Shown: positions 47,460 to 58,371, numbered from the stretch's first letter. The stretch is 64,000 nt of DNA from Cytidiella melzeri (GCA_022592445.1 JABYQR010000041.1:1-64000), one strand, 5' to 3'. Made by a program: numbers and translations. The notes: generated by a model not told the origin, from the sequence alone.

Positions 47460-49099
47460 ATGAGTTCTCATACTATCTCTCGAACTCAACTTCAAGCTCT
47501 TCTCTGTGCCCACAGTGCCAACCTTCAGTTTCTTGCAAGCTCACTCGAGGATGACATTGATGTTGAGGCACTTATAGACAGCCTTGTGCCAGATGATACA
47601 CTTGATGACATTCCAGATGAAGTGACAACTTTCTTGCGCCGCCTAGGAATAGACATCCTTGCAATTGCCCACCTGCAGAATGCCAGAGGCCCTCGAGGAC
47701 CATACGACCAGCTTGAAAAATGTCATGATTTCTTCAACAAAGCTCTGGCCTGGCCTGACAGAGATTTCCGTCATGAATTTCGGTAAAACATACATTTGAA
47801 AATCCATTATCAAAGATTCTCATATATAACAACCTAGTGTTAGCCACACAACCTTTGATTTTCTTGTTGGACGTCTAGAGGAAAATAATCTCTTCCAATC
47901 ATCTGGAAGAAAGCCGCAGCATCCTGTCCATTACCAGCTAGGCTGCTTCCTCATGCGGTATGGCCAGCTTGGTTCCAATGCACAGTCTGTAGCACACCGT
48001 ATGGGCCTTGGCAAAGGTACTGTTCATGTATTCTGCCGGTATGTGACTCAGCTATTAGGAGCTTAAAGTTATTCACCAGTAGCTATTCTATTCAGGCAGG
48101 TAACCCGAGCACTTCGAGAGTTAGGTTCAGAGACACTAGTATGGGGAGATAATGCATGACATGCAGAGTCAAAGGAGCATTTTGGTGAAAATGGGTTTGA
48201 TCAATGCATTGGTGTTGTTGATGGAAGCCTAATACGGCTAAGCAGTATGCCACACCAACAAGGAGTGTCATATTTATCTCGCAAGAAATTTCCTGCGGTA
48301 TGATTTTTGATTTGTATTCTGAACATCTATCCTAATGTGTTGCAAGGTTAATATTCAGGCTATTGTAGACACCAGAAAAGGTTCATGGCTTTTGAGGGTG
48401 GTTGGCCAGGATCAGTACCAGATGTCACAATCTGGAAGAGATCATATGTTTGGATGCAGCGACATCTCTTATTCCAACCTGGTGAATACCTGCTGGCAGA
48501 CAAAGGTTAGTATCAGTCTCTCCTGAGCTGGCTGCTGTATGCATATTAAAGGTCCAAAATAGGCTATCCATCTAGCCCGTTTGTGTTGCGACCATTTAAT
48601 GAGCCTGAAATTCAGCAAGCAGGTGGAAATGAGAAAGTTCGTAGACAACAATTCAACAAGAACCTATCCAACAAACGCATATATGTTGAACATGCATTTG
48701 GTATGCTCAAGGGCCGATTTCCAGCACTAAAGCTGCTGTCAACACCACAAAACATTGACGATGTTTACCGAGTTATCGAAGCATTGATGATCATTCACAA
48801 TATATGCATTGACATTGGAGATCATCCAGAAGTCATTGGAGACTACTCTCCTGATGACTTACCAGAAGAAGGTCAGGTGTTGCCAGCTTATGGGGGAAAC
48901 TTGGTGGGAGATGAAGAGCCTAATATTAGGGTCGTTCAAAGTTGGCGCAGCTCCGCAGCTCGCAGCTCGCAGCGCCGGCTTTGTGACCGGCCCGGTGTGC
49001 GCTAAATGTACTTGGTAGTCACGGCAATGTAACGCAGCGACAATTGTAATCAATTTTCTTTGCTTGCACTTCCTTCACCATTCTTAACCATCCTCAGCT

Positions 49100-51128
49100 A
49101 TGCCTTACACTCCATATTGCACAGAGATCACTCGAGCATACCTCCGGAGCATGCTGCTTTGGGAAATCATTAATCCTTCTGACAATCTTGAAGACGCTCT
49201 TATGCAGCTTCAAACTGATGTTGGCATTCTTGCCGCCGTCATGCAAGCACACTACCTTCGTGCACGACCTCCTGTCCTAAAAGTTGTAACAGTTAAGGTT
49301 ACTACTCACCAGGTAAGTTGATAAACTGAGGGGAGTTGATGGAGATAGAGAGTAAGAGGTGTGGTGAGCGAAGTACTGTGAGGTACTGAGTAGTCCTAGT
49401 TCAACAGAGTGGATAAGACTGAGGGGATATGCCCTCAGGAGTGCCTCTATATATACATGAAGGGGAGGACCCCAGGTACTACCTTAAGACCCCTAATACC
49501 TACATGAGTAAGCGAAGTAATCTACCTTACTAAGCATGCCCTATGCCCTAGTGGTGCCACTTCAATAATCAACCAATAGCAATTGTCCCCATGACCTGAC
49601 CCCATGACCCAGCTCCAAGGCTAGACTTGTTCTAGCTTGTTCTAAGACAAGGCTAGACTTTTCCAGAAGGTTCTAAGAACTATGACATCATCTAATGGAA
49701 TGTTCTATACTATGACATCATAGTTCCAGCATGTTCCACAATGTTCCAGAGAGTTCTATCATGTGATACACAGATAAGGAAAGGAGCACATCAGCGCATC
49801 AGAGACAGAAGGCGCATCAGCGCATCAATTGATAGGCACTGAGAATAAGCGCCGGAATAGGCGCCTGATAAGCGCCAGATAAGCGCTGGATAAGCGCCTA
49901 AATAGACGCCGGATAAGCGCTGGATAAGCGCTTGACAAGCGCTTAAATATTCCCAATAATACCGTTGCCTGGTAAGGCAAGTCTTGTAGAAACATTGAAA
50001 ATCTGTGACAAAAGTCCCCAACTTGCATCTTGCATGGGTGTATGCCCAAAGTCCTCACACTCATAACCGGTTTCAGAGCATGCTTCGTGTGTCTCCAGAG
50101 GTGTTTCAATCACTTTTGAACTTGATTGACGACCATCCTGTTTTCACCAACAATTCCAACAATTCACAGGCACCAGTGGAGATGCAGCTAGCTGTGACAC
50201 TGTACCGTTTGGGACGGTATGGCAATGGTGCTTCAGTAGAGGACATTGCAAGAACCGCTGGGGTTTCAGAGGGCACAGTGGTGCTATATACTCAACGTTG
50301 CTTTGATGCTATTGAGTCTCTTCACGATCTCTTCGTTCGAAGGTTGACACCGGAGGAGAAGGAGAAGGAGAAGGTGTGGATGGATGAGCACTTAGGATTT
50401 CGTGGAACCTGGCGAAATGGCTGGGTGATGTATGATGGTACAATTGTTGCCCTCTTCTCAAAGCCAGGCCAGAATGGTGATGCATACTACACTCGTAAGT
50501 GCAATTACGGACTTAATGTTCAGGTATGTGTCAAACCACAATGATATCCAAAGTCTTCATTCAATTCTCTCAGATTGGAAACATCCCATCTTCTTTGCGG
50601 ATTGTGGACTACTCGCATGGACTTGTTGGTTCTGCTCACGATGCAAGTGCCTTTGAGCACACTGCTGCTGCAAAGTTTCCCGATTGGTTTTTTGAAGAGG
50701 GCGAGTTTGCATGGACTGACTCAGCATATCCTTGTAATGCAAGGACAATTCCTGTTCACAAGAAACCAGCATCTCTTCACCCACACAACAAGCTTTTTGA
50801 TGCTGTTGTTGCTGGCTTTCGTGTCCGGTCAGAGCACTGCATGGGTGCTTTGAAAGGTCGCTGGCAGTGCTTGAGAGGACTCCGAGTTCCAATCCGCAAT
50901 AACAACGAGCATTTGCAGGCTTGTCGCTGGATTACAATTGCAATTATTCTCCACAATCTTTGCATTGATGTAGAGGGATGTGGGAACATGGACAGATTTA
51001 TTGGTGAACTTGCAGGACAAGAGGGCGGACAAGATGTTGGGGAGGCACAAGAGGAATTAGATGCTGCAGAAAACAATAGCAAACGGCAGCAGCTAGTTGA
51101 TGAACTTGTAGCTTTTAAAGTATTATAG
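49100..51128 (+). pseudogene. Harbinger-2 transposase, intact except for an LTR insertion
   Basis: The start MPYTPYCTEITRAYLRSM (49100) runs to 49284, where a family A LTR interrupts it. With one AAAGT duplication removed, the frame resumes at 50016 with PNLHLAWVYAQSP. The single intron 50524-50573 (GTATGT..TCTCAG) joins GLNVQ to IGNIPSS. HTH: VEDIARTAGVSEGTVVLYTQ. Catalytic residues: Asp in VMYDGTIVALFS, Asp in EFAWTDSAYP, Glu in RSEHCMGALKGRW. It ends ELVAFKVL at 51126-51128. I see no stop or frameshift outside the LTR, so disruption is recent. Confidence 0.87.
49285..50010 (-). mobile_element. Solo LTR, family A, copy 6 (AAAGT target duplication)
   Basis: 726 bp, reverse orientation, TGTAACAG to CTGTGACA on the plus strand. 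The exact duplication AAAGT occurs at 49280-49284 and 50011-50015. It is inserted in an exon of the Harbinger-2 transposase, making it the youngest of the nested insertions in this block. Confidence 0.92.
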
Positions 51129-51213
51129 ATGATTAAAGTTCAGGTATATAGAATATCTACATCAGAATCAAGACAATTGTTGGGTATGTTGTATTCTACG
51201 CAGAAGAGCCAAC

Positions 51214-52502
51214 CTATTCATCATCAGATGGAAGTGGTCCATTCTCAGCATCCCATTCAGGAGAACCGTCACGTTGGGAAGGACCAGCAAGCTCATCTGA
51301 AAGACGAGGACGTTTACAAGACTCACTCGTTGAACTTGCAAGAAGCTCTTTCAGCTTCTTGCGGTACTCTTCAAGAGTCCAAACTCCTGCCCTGTACTCC
51401 TCAAGTAGCTGTGTGCGCTCAAAACGAGCATCTTCACGCCGGCGATGCTCAGCAAGGGATGCAGCGTTTTCTCTGCAACTTCATCAGCATATGCATGTTC
51501 ACAAAAGACTGAACACACCTTGCAAAGTCCAAGAGCATAGCATCTATCCCACGCTTCTTGCTCACCGGCTGGATAGAAGCCTGAAGATGTTCAAGCTTCT
51601 CAGCAGACATGTTGACAGAGGCCTTTGGACCACGACTAGAGTGTGGGGGAGCTGATGAGGGCACTGGTGATGGCGGACCATTGGTTGCGTCATCTCCAAA
51701 AGTGCGGAATGTAGGAGAGTTCGGAGCTGTATCAGGGGTAGGCTCAGGACAATTGTTGAGTGGCTGAAGATGGATAGTACGCCTTCCCAGAGGTCCAATT
51801 CCTGTTGTGATGGCAATGGGAGTGATGTTTGGCCTCTCAGACAAGAGGTGGTGAAGAGCCGGAAAGAAGGGGAACTTCTTTGTGATCTCTTCTGCAAAGA
51901 GTTGACATAAATAAGAATAGCAGTGCCAAAATGTGTGAACATACCCCATAAGTTCTTAGCCACCTCTGGAGTCTCAGGATTTGGACCCTCTGCAGGGATA
52001 TAGTGCTTCAGAAACTCAGACCCATGTTCATCTGCTGCTTCCTCATCATCGTCACGAAGGCCACCTCCAGTAACAACCAGACAAGCCTTCTGCTTCCTGT
52101 ATGTCCTGATGAGCCTGTGAATTCAATTGAGCAGGTACATGGGAGCAGAGACCATGATGTTCAACACACCCTTCAAGCTTAGCCTTAATCTTGTTTGCTA
52201 GCTTTGCACCATCAAGCTCATGCAGCTCTGGAAAGAGAGCCTTCCCAATCCGACCATACACTGTAATTTTCCTGTCTCCACTTGTATTCTAATCAGTGAA
52301 ATGGATCAGTATAGCTACTTGACCAATTTCCCGTGCCTCATACCTCATCAGCCTGCTTTCCAAACAGCACCTTCCGGTTTTCCGACTTCTCTGCAAGCTC
52401 CAGCAGCTGCCAGGTCATTTGCTCTTGCCAATCCAGCTGTGGGAAAGGCTTGGCCAGCTCCTTTACAGCCTTCTTCTTCCCAGCAGACACAGCACAAGAC
52501 AT
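51214..52502 (-). CDS. Harbinger-2 accessory protein (Myb/SANT-like)
   Basis: The start MSCAVSAGKKKAVKELAKPF (52502) is followed by a helical Trp-containing domain: QLDWQEQMTWQLLELAEKSE, then RIGKALFPELHELDGAKLAN after an intron (about 52349-52288, GTATGA..). It continues with a linker rich in acidic residues, a Ser/Pro region (about 51760-51650) and a charged coiled-coil-like C-terminus LAEHRRREDARFERTQLLEE. The stop is at 51214-51216 after LPSDDE. Such proteins bind the element ends and help localise the transposase in PIF/Harbinger systems. It runs convergently with the transposase (85 bp between stops). Exon junctions near 52100, 51950 and 51500 are estimated. No stop seen. Confidence 0.7.
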
Positions 52503-52689
52503 AGTATGAGATTTGTCAAAAGAGTGTGAGATGTAAGGACAGTGAGAGGTTGAGTCTGTGCTACTTGAAGACTACAGTAGACACGAAGCGCACCGACTGC
52601 GACAACGGCGACCGCGCTGTGACAGAATGTGACCACTTACGTTATATTCCGCTTTGGGGCAATTGACGCCCGCGCTGCGAGCTGCGAGT

Positions 52690-53391
52690 GACATGGATAG
52701 TCCAACAGAGACCGGATTTTTCCAACAATGTCACAAGTTTACAGCCTTGGGCGCCTATCTAGAGCGCTTATTTTCCGGCTAGGAGTATTACCAGGACCTA
52801 ACCCTAACCCGGGTCACGTGACATCCTGCCTTATTTATCAATAGTCCAGACCCAAACCCTAGACTCAGTCTGGAGCGGTTCCAGATCAACCTAGGCTATT
52901 GTTCTATTGTTCCTCTTCCATTGATGGGGATTCCCCAGGGATTCCCCCAGGTCTTATTGTTCTATTGTTCTTATCCTATTATTGTTCTACGTACCCTGGT
53001 CCTTGACAGTTACTCAGGTCCTTGACAGTTACTCAGGTCCTTGACAGTTACCCTGGTTCTTTATTGTTCTATTGTTACTCCAGTCCCACAGTTACTCCAG
53101 TCCCTAGTGTGGGAACTGGTGCACAGACCACCCAGACCCAGTATATATAGTACCCCTTACCCTCCCTGGTTCTGCATCTTGACCTCTTCGTCATTTGCAC
53201 TGCCAGGTGAGTTACTCCATGTAACCTAGTATAAGCATAATATTAACTTCATCATTTGCACTGCCAGTATCCGGCCTCTGTGCCTGCTTGCCTGCTTATC
53301 ATCGACTTTGACCTCGTTGTCGTCGTTAGAGATCTACTTCCACTCCCACTTCCTCTCCTCTTCACCCTTGTTCAGGGTTTATCAGCATAGC
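52690..53391. mobile_element. Probable LTR-like insertion in the right end of Harbinger-2
   Basis: The left inverted repeat of Harbinger-2 has a GCAGCTCGCAGCTCGCAGCGC stretch directly inside its end. The matching GCGCTGCGAGCTGCGAG lies at 52673-52689, separated from the right terminus by about 700 bp. That extra sequence has ATTGTTCT repeats, CAGTTACTCAGGTCCTTGA repeats (about 53000-53050) and a TATATATAG box (about 53143). Exact ends and a target duplication are not clear. Confidence 0.5.
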
Positions 53392-53532
53392 AGCAGTCGC
53401 TCCGCGACAGCGAGCGGCAGAGCTGCGCCAACTTTGAACAACCCTATTCCTGATGGAGAGAACAGTACCAGATTACATCTTGAAGGCCTTGCGTTTTGTA
53501 ATGAGATGCTAGATAGATTATTTCCTGCATAG

Positions 53533-53752
53533 ATTAAAATATATGTGATAAGATTCCTAACAACAGAGAAACAAGTAATGACTGTGGAAATAGATTACTT
53601 ACATATGTGATTAGAATCCTGACATTAGAGTAACAAGTAACGACTGTGGAAATGGTTTGCAAAGGTGCTCAAATGAAAGTGATGTGTAAGGGCAAAATGA
53701 ATGAAAACCAAATTGGGTATAATTATCACCAACTAGAGAGAAAGCCTCAAAT
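53533..53752. other. Short intergenic region of Harbinger-1
   Basis: A short duplicated sequence (GACTGTGGAAATRG..., about 53580 and 53643) lies between the two convergent Harbinger-1 genes. Nothing else is seen. Confidence 0.4.
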
Positions 53753-55651
53753 TCACATGTTGAAGAACTCTTGGATAGCTTTGCGTGCTTGGGCTTTGAT
53801 AACTTCATCAGTATTTGGATCACTGAGAAATTCTCGTGCCTGCGCAACCTTCCGCTCTGCCATGGCAAAGTTGTCCTTCTTGATGTCATGCTCAATTTTG
53901 CGTCTTCCAAGCTCGAGCTTTCAATCCTCATTGGCAGTGTGGTGAGTCATTGCTGCAGCACTTGTCTCGAAGAAGGTGTCCATTGATGATGTGGCTTTGG
54001 TCTTTGGTGTGCGAGGCACATGAGCTGGTATCGGCACACCGGGCTGGCGGTGAAGTGGCGCTGACGTCTTCAACCCCTGAGCAGAGTTGCAAAGAGTCAA
54101 AGCTGGCTTTGAGACAATCTCCACGTCAGAGTCTTAGGTATTATTAGTATGGCTGTTATTTCTCTCCAAGTGCTCCTACTCACTGTCATTGTCTCCGTCA
54201 CTGCCAGGACTCCCGAGACTAAGGTCTTCGCGATCACTCAGAGCACCCGAGCGAAAAGCATGCCTGCGGACCAAGCCGCCATGGCTTCCAGGTCTAAACA
54301 AGCCTCAGCTCAGCATAAGTCAACTGTGGAACAAAATACGCACCTATTGTTGAACAACTCATACCACCCATTGTTCTTCCACTCGAGATACCTCTTTCCC
54401 GTCAGTGTACCGACCTCTTTTCCAGCCTTGGCTGCAGACTTCAGCCGGGCATCGACTGCACCCTCATTAACATAGTCGACAGTATCAGCATCTCCGCCAC
54501 CACCCGTGAACGACTCCAGCTGTATGATCTGCGAAAACTCCGCCCTCATGCGCACATACTTACTCTTCAACAATTGGTCATTGCGGACACCTTTCCACAG
54601 TGACGCTGCAAGCTATATACCAATGTTACCTCATATGACATTGAGCAAGAGAACAGATACCTCACCTTCTTAAAGTGATAATTGCTTGGCTGCTGATCAG
54701 CTTTGAGAGTTGCGCCCACGACACCGTCAGGGTCAAGTAACTCGTGTAGCAACTTGCTGATTTCGTTCTCTGGCCAACTGCAAGCAACACGGTCATGGTT
54801 CTCATCAACCTCCTTCTTGGCATCAGCTTTGGTCAGGCCTGATGCCGGTTTAGTCAGTTTTCGGGACGTTGCGAGCGAACATTTCTTCTGAACCGGCGTG
54901 GGCACGGGCTGCGGCAGAGTGGAGTGCGGATGAGTGTCTGTTCCATGAGCAGGGCCAGCACGGCGAGCTCGTTTTGTCTGGCGGTGGTCGGAGGGATGCA
55001 GCTCGAGTGAACCTGCGCGAGCCCTGCGGGAGGTGTGGTTCTGAGCGTTGTGCGAGTGGCATAGCTCAGGCAGCAGCGGAGTGAATGCGGCTGGCACAGG
55101 CAGATTAGAAAGTGAGTTTTCATCAACTTGCAGCAGATTATCGTCAGCGAACTGCACGGGAGACAGATCGTCTTCGTCTCCGAGGTCAGCCCGAGCGTTC
55201 GCGTCGATGTGAGTGTCGAGGGCAAGGCCGGTGTTGTAGGCAACGCGAGGAGCGACAGCTGGAGGAGAGTCCACCTCAGCACCAAGTTGTGCGGCCTCAC
55301 GGCGCTGGATGGCCATGTACGAGCCGCCCCGCTGGTGCTGGATGGCCATGTACGAGCCGCCCCGCTGGTGCTGAATAGCATGTAAGCAAACAACTCAAGG
55401 CTCGGCCGCATATGATTTGTGATACGTACCGCGTCGTTGCGTAGAGCAAGGTACTGACGTTCCGAGTGGCCTTCACGAGCTCCAAGAGGCTCCGCAGTGA
55501 CCCCCTCCTTGGCCGATCCGACAGTGCCAACCATGGCTCCGCGCGCGGTGTCGTGTTCTCGTTGTGCGCGGTGTGTATCGGGTGAAGGGAAAACAGTACG
55601 GTTATCCTGATAATTGGGTAAGTCTGCTGCTTGACTCATCTGCATGAGCAC
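53753..55651 (-). pseudogene. Harbinger-1 accessory protein (Myb/SANT-like) with premature stop
   Basis: Exon 1 starts MLMQMSQAADLPNYQDN (55651; the second Met may be used) and ends LRNDA. An intron (GTACGT..ATTCAG, about 55430-55383) leads to an Arg/Pro/Ala-rich exon, then the SANT-like part SWPENEISKLLHELLDPDG (about 54775), LKSKYVRMRAEFSQII and YLEWKNNGWYELF (about 54385). The C-terminus RRKIEHDIKKDNFAMAERKV lies beyond an in-frame TGA at 53921-53923 and ends at 53753. The TGA sits where the frame otherwise stays open to FFNM. A perfect 33-bp in-frame duplication (about 55317-55382) repeats GGSYMAIQ. Confidence 0.75.
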
Positions 55652-56029
55652 TTTACCTCAGATGCATTCAAACCCGTGCCCACTGAGTTATCCTGAAGGT
55701 ATTCCAACAGCCCTCCTGCAGGTATATTCGGGATTCTGCTCCCAAGGCCGGGAATAAATCAGCAAAAAAGTAGAAACTGACAAGTGGCAAAGACTTACCC
55801 CACTGCACCCCAGCCATAGCTGGACATCCCAGTCCAACTCTCTTGAGTAAGTCGTAGAGAATAGTGTGAATAGATAGAACGAAAAAACCGTGCAAGTCGC
55901 GTCTGCATCGGCTCTCGTGGGAAATCATAGGCGTCTAGAGCGGGAGGTGCGCACAAGTGTGCATAATCCGACTACAATGTATTTTATAGATTTAAGTACA
56001 GTACACTACTTAATATTTGTGCTGTAGTA

Positions 56030-56217
56030 TACTGATGACACTCCCGACAGCCAATACACTTTTGGCATAACGGCGGGATGGCCAGCGGAGAGGGCGCACG
56101 TCCGAGATCTCTGCTGATTCTCGGCATGCCCGGCATGCCCCAGGAAACGCCACCAATGGTGGCGACGAACTCGACGAACCAGCGACCTGACGAACCACCT
56201 AAGAATTGACCACGCCT
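56030..56217 (-). repeat. Right long terminal inverted repeat of Harbinger-1
   Basis: Reverse complement of 46674-46862. The outermost bases are GAATTGACCACGCCT, next to the ATG target duplication at 56218-56220. Confidence 0.85.
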
Positions 56218-56386
56218 ATGGCGATACCTTGCGCACCGGCTGCCTGGGTTTGCCCTTGCACCTGCTACCCCTGAAGGTTTGGTTCTGTGGCGTCCCCAGC
56301 CTGACTATGTTTCGCCGGGCTACATGTATCCCCCCGAGTCTGGCAATCATGCCACGGCGCCCCACCCGTGGTCCGGTTCCAACTAG

Positions 56387-57180
56387 GACTTTCCCCACCC
56401 TCTCCCTAGGTAGATAGCCCTGTACTTTGGAATGAGAGAACATCTCCGTTGCGACCTGTCCCGTCTAGCCATGTCACTTTATAGTTCCCTTTTATTCATA
56501 AGGTGAGCCCATGCAGCCGAGCTCTCCTTTACCGAGAGTATGTAGGGCCGTCATTATCTCGCGTGATTGCTGGTGGAGGGCCGGGAGCCTCGCTGGTGGA
56601 TCGTTGCGAAACAGTAGATTTCGGACGCGGGGGGACTGAGTCTGGGCGCGGACACTCGAGTACGCTGCATGTTGTCGACTACCATCATCTCACAATATCC
56701 GTCTTGTGGACCGCCAGGACTAGTGAACGCTGCAAGGTTACTCTGTGTGCTTGAACTAGGATCAGTCAGTACTACGTAGTTGCTTTGGCAGTTGGCCGTG
56801 ACACAGGATCCAGTCTTCCTGACGGTAGTACGTGTCATTGTCTGCACACGGAAGGTTCACTTACCAAGAGCATTGGAAAGGTCATTTGCATGCTGCATTG
56901 GCATGGCCACACTGGAATACGTCGAAGTGCCAGCTGCAGCAACCCGTCTTCAATCCCGCGAGCGGACGTCTGATCTTCGCCCAGCAATGAACATTGCAAC
57001 TGCCCTTCCAGGCTTCCCCATCCGGAGAAAATGCCTAGGGCTGTATACCTTCTCGTCCGCAATCCCTCTGCCGGCGAATGCTCCAGCGACGTCAAGAGCC
57101 TCTCAACATACTCTGAAACTGCTTTCGACTAAACACCCGCTCTCTGTACCAATAACCACTGTCAATTTCAAGCGCTTTGT
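56387..57180. other. Intergenic or unresolved region
   Basis: GC-rich host-like sequence with overlapping frames on both strands. The plus frame 56780-57226 (148 codons) and minus frame 57095-56835 compete, and I cannot choose between them. No recognised domain. Confidence 0.3.
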
Positions 57181-57181
57181 A

Positions 57182-57850
57182 TCAAAATGGTTCTGTGTCT
57201 TGGCCCCAGGATCGTTTGGAGGATAATGTGATGTGAAGGAAGGGCTGGAAAAATACCTCTGTCTGGATCGCTGGATACGCCTTCCTGTGTACGTCAAAAC
57301 CAGACTCCATATGTACCTTGGATCTAGCTTCACTCAGGTCTTTTCCGCCGCATTGCCTTCCTGCTTCCTGTTTCTCTTCTGCTCGGCATCCTACCTGCGA
57401 GGAACTCCTCCATGGAACGAAACGCACCTGGAGTCCTGTAAGAAGCCCGTGTTTCACCTCCCTCCCGCAATGGAGCACAGACTAGCTTTCGAATGCGCAA
57501 GCCATACAGATTCTCATGGAGCTGTTGTAAGTCCGAGTCTAGTATGGCGTGCAAGTTGTGCTGAACGTTCACCCCAGTTCCGACGCTCATGAGCTCATCT
57601 ATCCTGCAATTGCCAACCTCAACCCCTTCGTGTCACCTTCCTCATCGGTGGCATTATTCCCTTCTTCCTCACACACCCACTCACCAAACGCACTCTGCCA
57701 ATGCAGTCCATGAAGACAGCACGAGCCGTGTATGGGAGCCACAGAATATATACTCAAGGAAGGGCAAGGAACCTACGTCTTGCAAGGTTCATCGACTAAT
57801 GATTGTCTCGAGGACAAGCACTGGCGATCTGAGCTGAAAGCGGTGTATCT
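57182..57850 (-). CDS. Hypothetical gene fragment, related to the next gene
   Basis: Minus-strand segments encode ELMSVGTGVNVQHNLHAILD and LHENLYGLRIRKLVCAPLRE (57590-57420). A donor GTAGGATGCC follows, and a further segment (DLSEARSKVHMESGFDV) after an intron. The part 57850-57590 contains SDRQCLSS and VCEEEGNNATDEEG, which recur at 58372-58530 as SDRQCLSS and LCEEEGDNATDSEG. The domain is unknown, the exon model tentative. Confidence 0.3.
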
Positions 57851-58371
57851 ATGAGAAAACGAACGGTGGGCTGGGGTTTCCGGCGCAGACATTAGTGTTC
57901 TCACAGAGTCCACATGCAGCAAGAATAACCCTTGACCAGGTGAGCGCATGGCCTGGGCGCCAGGGAGGGATGGTCAGGGTAGGGTTTCTGGCGATGGTAG
58001 CGGAGACGTTGGGTCAGTTTCATCGACATGCTTATTTTTTGGTGTGATCTGCTGCTCGTGTGGACCGAGCATGTAACCCTGCGCAGCAGTAGCCTCCCCT
58101 GTTCGTTATTTCCCGGCTCGATCATTGTCGAGACAGAGGATTGGAGACCCGACCTTGAAGGAACTTGGATGAGCTCGACGAAAACTAACGACAGTGAGTC
58201 TTTGATTATAATCTTCTCGTTAGGACGATGTTGATCATGTCGTCCAAGATGGATGGGTATATACAAACGACACATGGATCCAAATGGACCCGCAGTCTAT
58301 GCCTCTGGAGGATTAGAAGCTCGCAGATGGTGTTGTGGGCGATCGTAGTAGTATTAATTACCATCTTTTAT

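Larger units (their letters stand above)
48928..53445. mobile_element. Harbinger-2: nested PIF/Harbinger element, 4,518 bp
   Basis: Terminal inverted repeats start AGGGTCGTTCAAAGTTGGCG on the left and AGGGTTGTTCAAAGTTGGCG read inward from the right. The target duplication ATT occurs at 48925-48927 and 53446-53448. The Harbinger-1 transposase frame continues exactly across it. It carries its own transposase (plus) and a Myb/SANT-like gene (minus). It contains a family A LTR (49285-50010) and probably a further insertion (about 52690-53391) inside its right inverted repeat. Confidence 0.92.
47460..53532 (+). pseudogene. Harbinger-1 transposase (HARBI1-like DDE), interrupted
   Basis: Exons 47460-47782, 47838-48038, 48096-48297, 48347-48505, 48563-48927, then after the nested element 53449-53532 (PDGENSTRLHLEG ... 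LFPA). Introns are 50-60 bp. Domains: helical N-terminus, an HTH region ending SVAHRMGLGKGTVHVF, then the DDE_Tnp_4 core with Asp in IGVVDGSLIRL, Asp in YLLADKGYP and Glu in VEHAFGMLKGRF. Defects: an in-frame TGA at about 48157 (GDNA-stop-HAES), a 1-base deletion near 48375 before FMAFEGGWPGSVPDVTIW, and the nested element. All three catalytic residues are still present. Confidence 0.85.
46674..56217. mobile_element. Harbinger-1: PIF/Harbinger DNA transposon, 9,544 bp
   Basis: The ends AGGCGTGGTCAATTCTTAGG and its complement open long terminal inverted repeats (46674-about 46862; about 56030-56217). The 3-bp target duplication ATG occurs at 46671-46673 and 56218-56220. Inside are a plus-strand DDE transposase gene and a convergent minus-strand Myb/SANT-like gene, the two-gene layout of PIF/Harbinger elements. 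A second Harbinger element is nested in the transposase. Without it the element is about 5.0 kb. Premature stops in both genes suggest it is no longer autonomous. Confidence 0.92.
46151..56386 (+). pseudogene. Predicted secreted protein gene, split by a 9.5-kb Harbinger element
   Basis: The start MQFSIPLLLASIVTGMFH opens a signal peptide that probably ends at AVSA. Exon 1 is 46151-46332, intron 46333-46394 (GTGAGT..TTCAG), exon 2 46395-46673. There the element inserts and produces a TGA at 46672-46674. Across the element, with one ATG duplication removed, the frame continues at 56221 with WRYLAHRLPGFALAP and ends SGN.. WSGSN at a TAG (56384-56386). Uninterrupted, the protein would have 208 residues. 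The C-terminal part is Pro/Tyr/Gly-rich. No family recognised; small, charged and secreted, so an effector-like or cell-wall role is possible but unsupported. The truncated 153-residue version might still be expressed. Confidence 0.75.
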
